Shown here one piece after another: positions 32,745 through 34,093 of a stretch of 34,093 nucleotides of DNA. The notes beneath the pieces are model-generated. The model ran no database searches. It worked only from the letters and a program-made list of their open reading frames with translations, and was not told the DNA's origin. Numbering within the stretch: position 1 is the first letter of the stretch; each line of letters begins with the position of its first letter. A program made the position numbers and the translations under genes. The stretch spans positions 1-34,093 of the forward strand of contig PEAL01000015.1 of the NCBI GenBank assembly GCA_002753725.1, in the 5' to 3' direction. The stretch is from Deltaproteobacteria bacterium. Its GTDB lineage: Bacteria > Desulfobacterota > Desulfobacteria > Desulfobacterales > Magnetomoraceae.

Positions 32745-33656
32745 TCAAAAAGGCGTCAAACTTTCATATCCATTTTCAGTCACCAGAAGCGTCTGTTCAA
32801 ACTGTGCAGAAAGAGAGTTGTCCACCGTAACGGCAGTCCATTTATCAGACAAAACTCTCACCTCTTTTTTGCCAAGATTAATCATTGGCTCAATGGTAAA
32901 AACCATACCAGGAATGAGGCGGATGCCATCACCTTTTTTCCCAAAATGAGGAACAAGAGGTAATTCATGAAAGGCAAAGCCCACACCATGACCAACATAA
33001 GCTTCAACAACCGAACAGTTTTGTTGTTCAGCATATTGCTGAATGGTCCAACCGATATCACCGATTGTATTTCCTGGCCTGACTTTTTTAATCCCTTTTC
33101 GCATACAGGTCTCTGCAACAGAAACAACTTTTTGCGCTTCCGCTGACGGTGTGCCGACAAAAAAAGTTTTATTGGCATCGGCAAGATAACCATTGAGGAT
33201 AGACGTGATATCCACATTCACAATATTACCTTCTTGAATAACACGACATCCAGGGACACCATGACAGACCTCATTATCCACCGAAACACAGGTACTTTTT
33301 AAATATCCATTGTAATTCAAGGTTGCTGGTTTTGCACCATTTTTTACCGTAAAGTCATGAACAATGGTATTGATTTCCTCTGTCGTTATACCAGCCACGA
33401 GCTTGGATTCAACCAGATCCAAGGTTTCGACAACAAGTTTTCCAGCTTTTCTGATGTATTCAATATCCCGTTCTGTTTTTAAAAAGATTTGAAATTTTTT
33501 GGCATAATAGTTGGCCAGATTATTTTGGGGGGGAGATGGTTTCGAAACAAATTGTTTTGATTGTGATGGTTTTCCCATGCAACATTTTTTAAATTTTTTC
33601 CCACTCCCGCATGGGCAAAACGAGTTACGCCCCACTTTTTCATTTTGCATTCGCAT
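32745..33656 (-). CDS. map: Methionine aminopeptidase with N-terminal SEC-C zinc motif
   Basis: 303 residues. An N-terminal SEC-C motif (NSFCPCGSGKKFKKCC, about 11-27) precedes a Gln/Ser/Pro linker and a type I methionine aminopeptidase domain (about 55-300). Metal ligands and surroundings: GNIVNVDITSILNGYLADAN (two Asp), YVGHGVGFAFHELP (His), VFTIEPMI (Glu) and AQFEQTLLVTENG (Glu). It removes the initiator methionine from nascent proteins; SEC-C motifs bind zinc and, in SecA, ribosomes, so the tag may target it to the ribosome. Start ATG 33656 with AAGGAAAAG upstream; an alternative ATG lies two codons on. Confidence 0.93.
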   Translation of the reverse strand: MRMQNEKVGRNSFCPCGSGKKFKKCCMGKPSQSKQFVSKPSPPQNNLANYYAKKFQIFLKTERDIEYIRKAGKLVVETLDLVESKLVAGITTEEINTIVHDFTVKNGAKPATLNYNGYLKSTCVSVDNEVCHGVPGCRVIQEGNIVNVDITSILNGYLADANKTFFVGTPSAEAQKVVSVAETCMRKGIKKVRPGNTIGDIGWTIQQYAEQQNCSVVEAYVGHGVGFAFHELPLVPHFGKKGDGIRLIPGMVFTIEPMINLGKKEVRVLSDKWTAVTVDNSLSAQFEQTLLVTENGYESLTPF

Positions 33657-33683
33657 TTTTTCTTTTCCTTGATATCATGGCAA

Positions 33684-33757
33684 ACACAATTGAATAATTG
33701 TTCCTATTCTTGAATCCTGTATTAGAAGGGGATCGTTATTCAATTGTGATTGCTTAG
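33684..33757. repeat. Diverged member of the CTAAGGAA family
   Basis: CACAATTGAATAA (33685-33697) and TTATTCAATTGTG (33736-33748) are perfect 13-bp arms. Its left part (TTGAATAATTGTTCCTATT) resembles the type C element at 5744, and its right end on the minus strand (CTAAGCAATCACAATTGAAT) resembles a type B arm. Confidence 0.65.
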
Positions 33758-33962
33758 GAATACTCGAAAAATAAGTTCCCCATTTTAGATTGGAGTCCTA
33801 AAGCTTTAGCTTTGGGAGTGCCTTAGGAATCACGATTAAATAATTTTTCTGTGAGTCCCAAAGCTAAAGCTTTGGGACTCCATCCAAGGGACAAGGAACT
33901 TCCAAAGCTAAAGCTTTAGGACTCCACCCAAAATGGGGAACTTATTTTTCGAGCATTCCTTA
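33753..33962. repeat. Composite palindromic repeat with three palindromes
   Basis: The outer arms are type A in inverted orientation: the left begins CTTAGGAATACTCGAAAAAT, and the right read on minus gives AAGGAATGCTCGAAAAATAA. They pair over about 65 bp. Between them a type B segment starting TTAGGAATCACGATTAAATA has been inserted. Palindromes lie at 33797-33816, 33857-33876 and 33901-33920, the first and last carrying matching one-base changes. Confidence 0.9.
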
Positions 33963-34011
33963 TATTCGCTAAAAAAATAAAACTTTAATATATATAAAAA
34001 ATTCATAAGAA

Positions 34012-34039
34012 TTGTCAAATTGAATACTTATTTTATTAA
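34012..34039 (+). promoter_or_regulatory. Possible promoter reading out of the window
   Basis: TTGTCA (34012-34017) is followed after 16 nt by TATTAA in extremely AT-rich DNA. An inverted pair AAAATCTT/AAGATTTT lies just beyond, around 34050-34077. No gene begins before the window ends. Confidence 0.25.
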
Positions 34040-34093
34040 TATTAAAAAAAAATCTTCGACTATAGAAAAAAAGATTTTGAATTATTGGTTGTA

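Overview
The window reads as chromosomal DNA of a low-GC Gram-negative, most likely an anaerobic sulfate-reducer-type bacterium of the old Deltaproteobacteria (Desulfobacterales). This is inferred from gene content, not from a marker gene: LL-diaminopimelate aminotransferase (DapL), lipid A and lipoprotein maturation genes, an archaeal-type aldolase/ADH synthase, a double-cubane-cluster reductase next to YedF, and a SEC-C-tagged methionine aminopeptidase. The dispersed palindromes containing CCCAAAGCTAAAGCTTTGGG recall draft genomes of multicellular magnetotactic bacteria, but that is memory, not proof. No rRNA, tRNA, CRISPR array, prophage or intact transposase is seen.

Layout. 1-500: a REP-like hairpin cluster, a plus-strand terminator and a solo repeat arm. 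499-1624: a pyrimidine-dimer glycosylase/DUF1722 fusion and a small coiled-coil membrane protein. 1739-5710 (minus): dapL-lpxK-lnt, an envelope-building operon. 5744-5937: a MITE-like inverted-repeat element, next to a truncated membrane-protein remnant and a cyclic-nucleotide-binding protein. 7216-13384 (minus): an almost gapless run of PiT phosphate permease, DUF47/PhoU-like partner, OmpW-like barrel, lipoprotein, zinc ribbon, protein methyltransferase, histidine kinase and OmpR-type regulator. 13570-14498 (plus): a HepT/MntA (HEPN/MNT) toxin-antitoxin pair with a good promoter, ending in inverted repeats. 14515-16500 (minus): yedF and a double-cubane reductase behind a structured leader. 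16650-19889 (minus): a toxin-like remnant, SiaB/SiaC regulatory pair, hflK-hflC. 20032-21220 (plus): a DUF721/DciA-like protein and the ADH synthase/aldolase. 21378-25560: a divergent pair of signalling proteins (REC-REC-HD-GYP; REC-HisKA-HATPase) and pilC, each bordered by palindromic repeats. 26440-30143 (plus): C39 peptidase, coiled-coil outer-membrane barrel and FadL-type porin, resembling the FapD/FapF part of a functional-amyloid secretion system. 30222-33656: methyltransferase, purN, alpha/beta hydrolase and map. 33684-33962: a nested composite of the repeat family.

Three things deserve follow-up. First, a modular family of palindromic elements with CTAAGGAA-type ends sits at gene 3' ends and in one case supplies a stop codon. 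Second, a three-hairpin leader upstream of the double-cubane reductase carries a 12-nt Shine-Dalgarno match and an ATG-TAA start-stop. Third, a FapD/FapF-like pair lies without an amyloid subunit in view. All functions are assigned by reading motifs; no database search was run.
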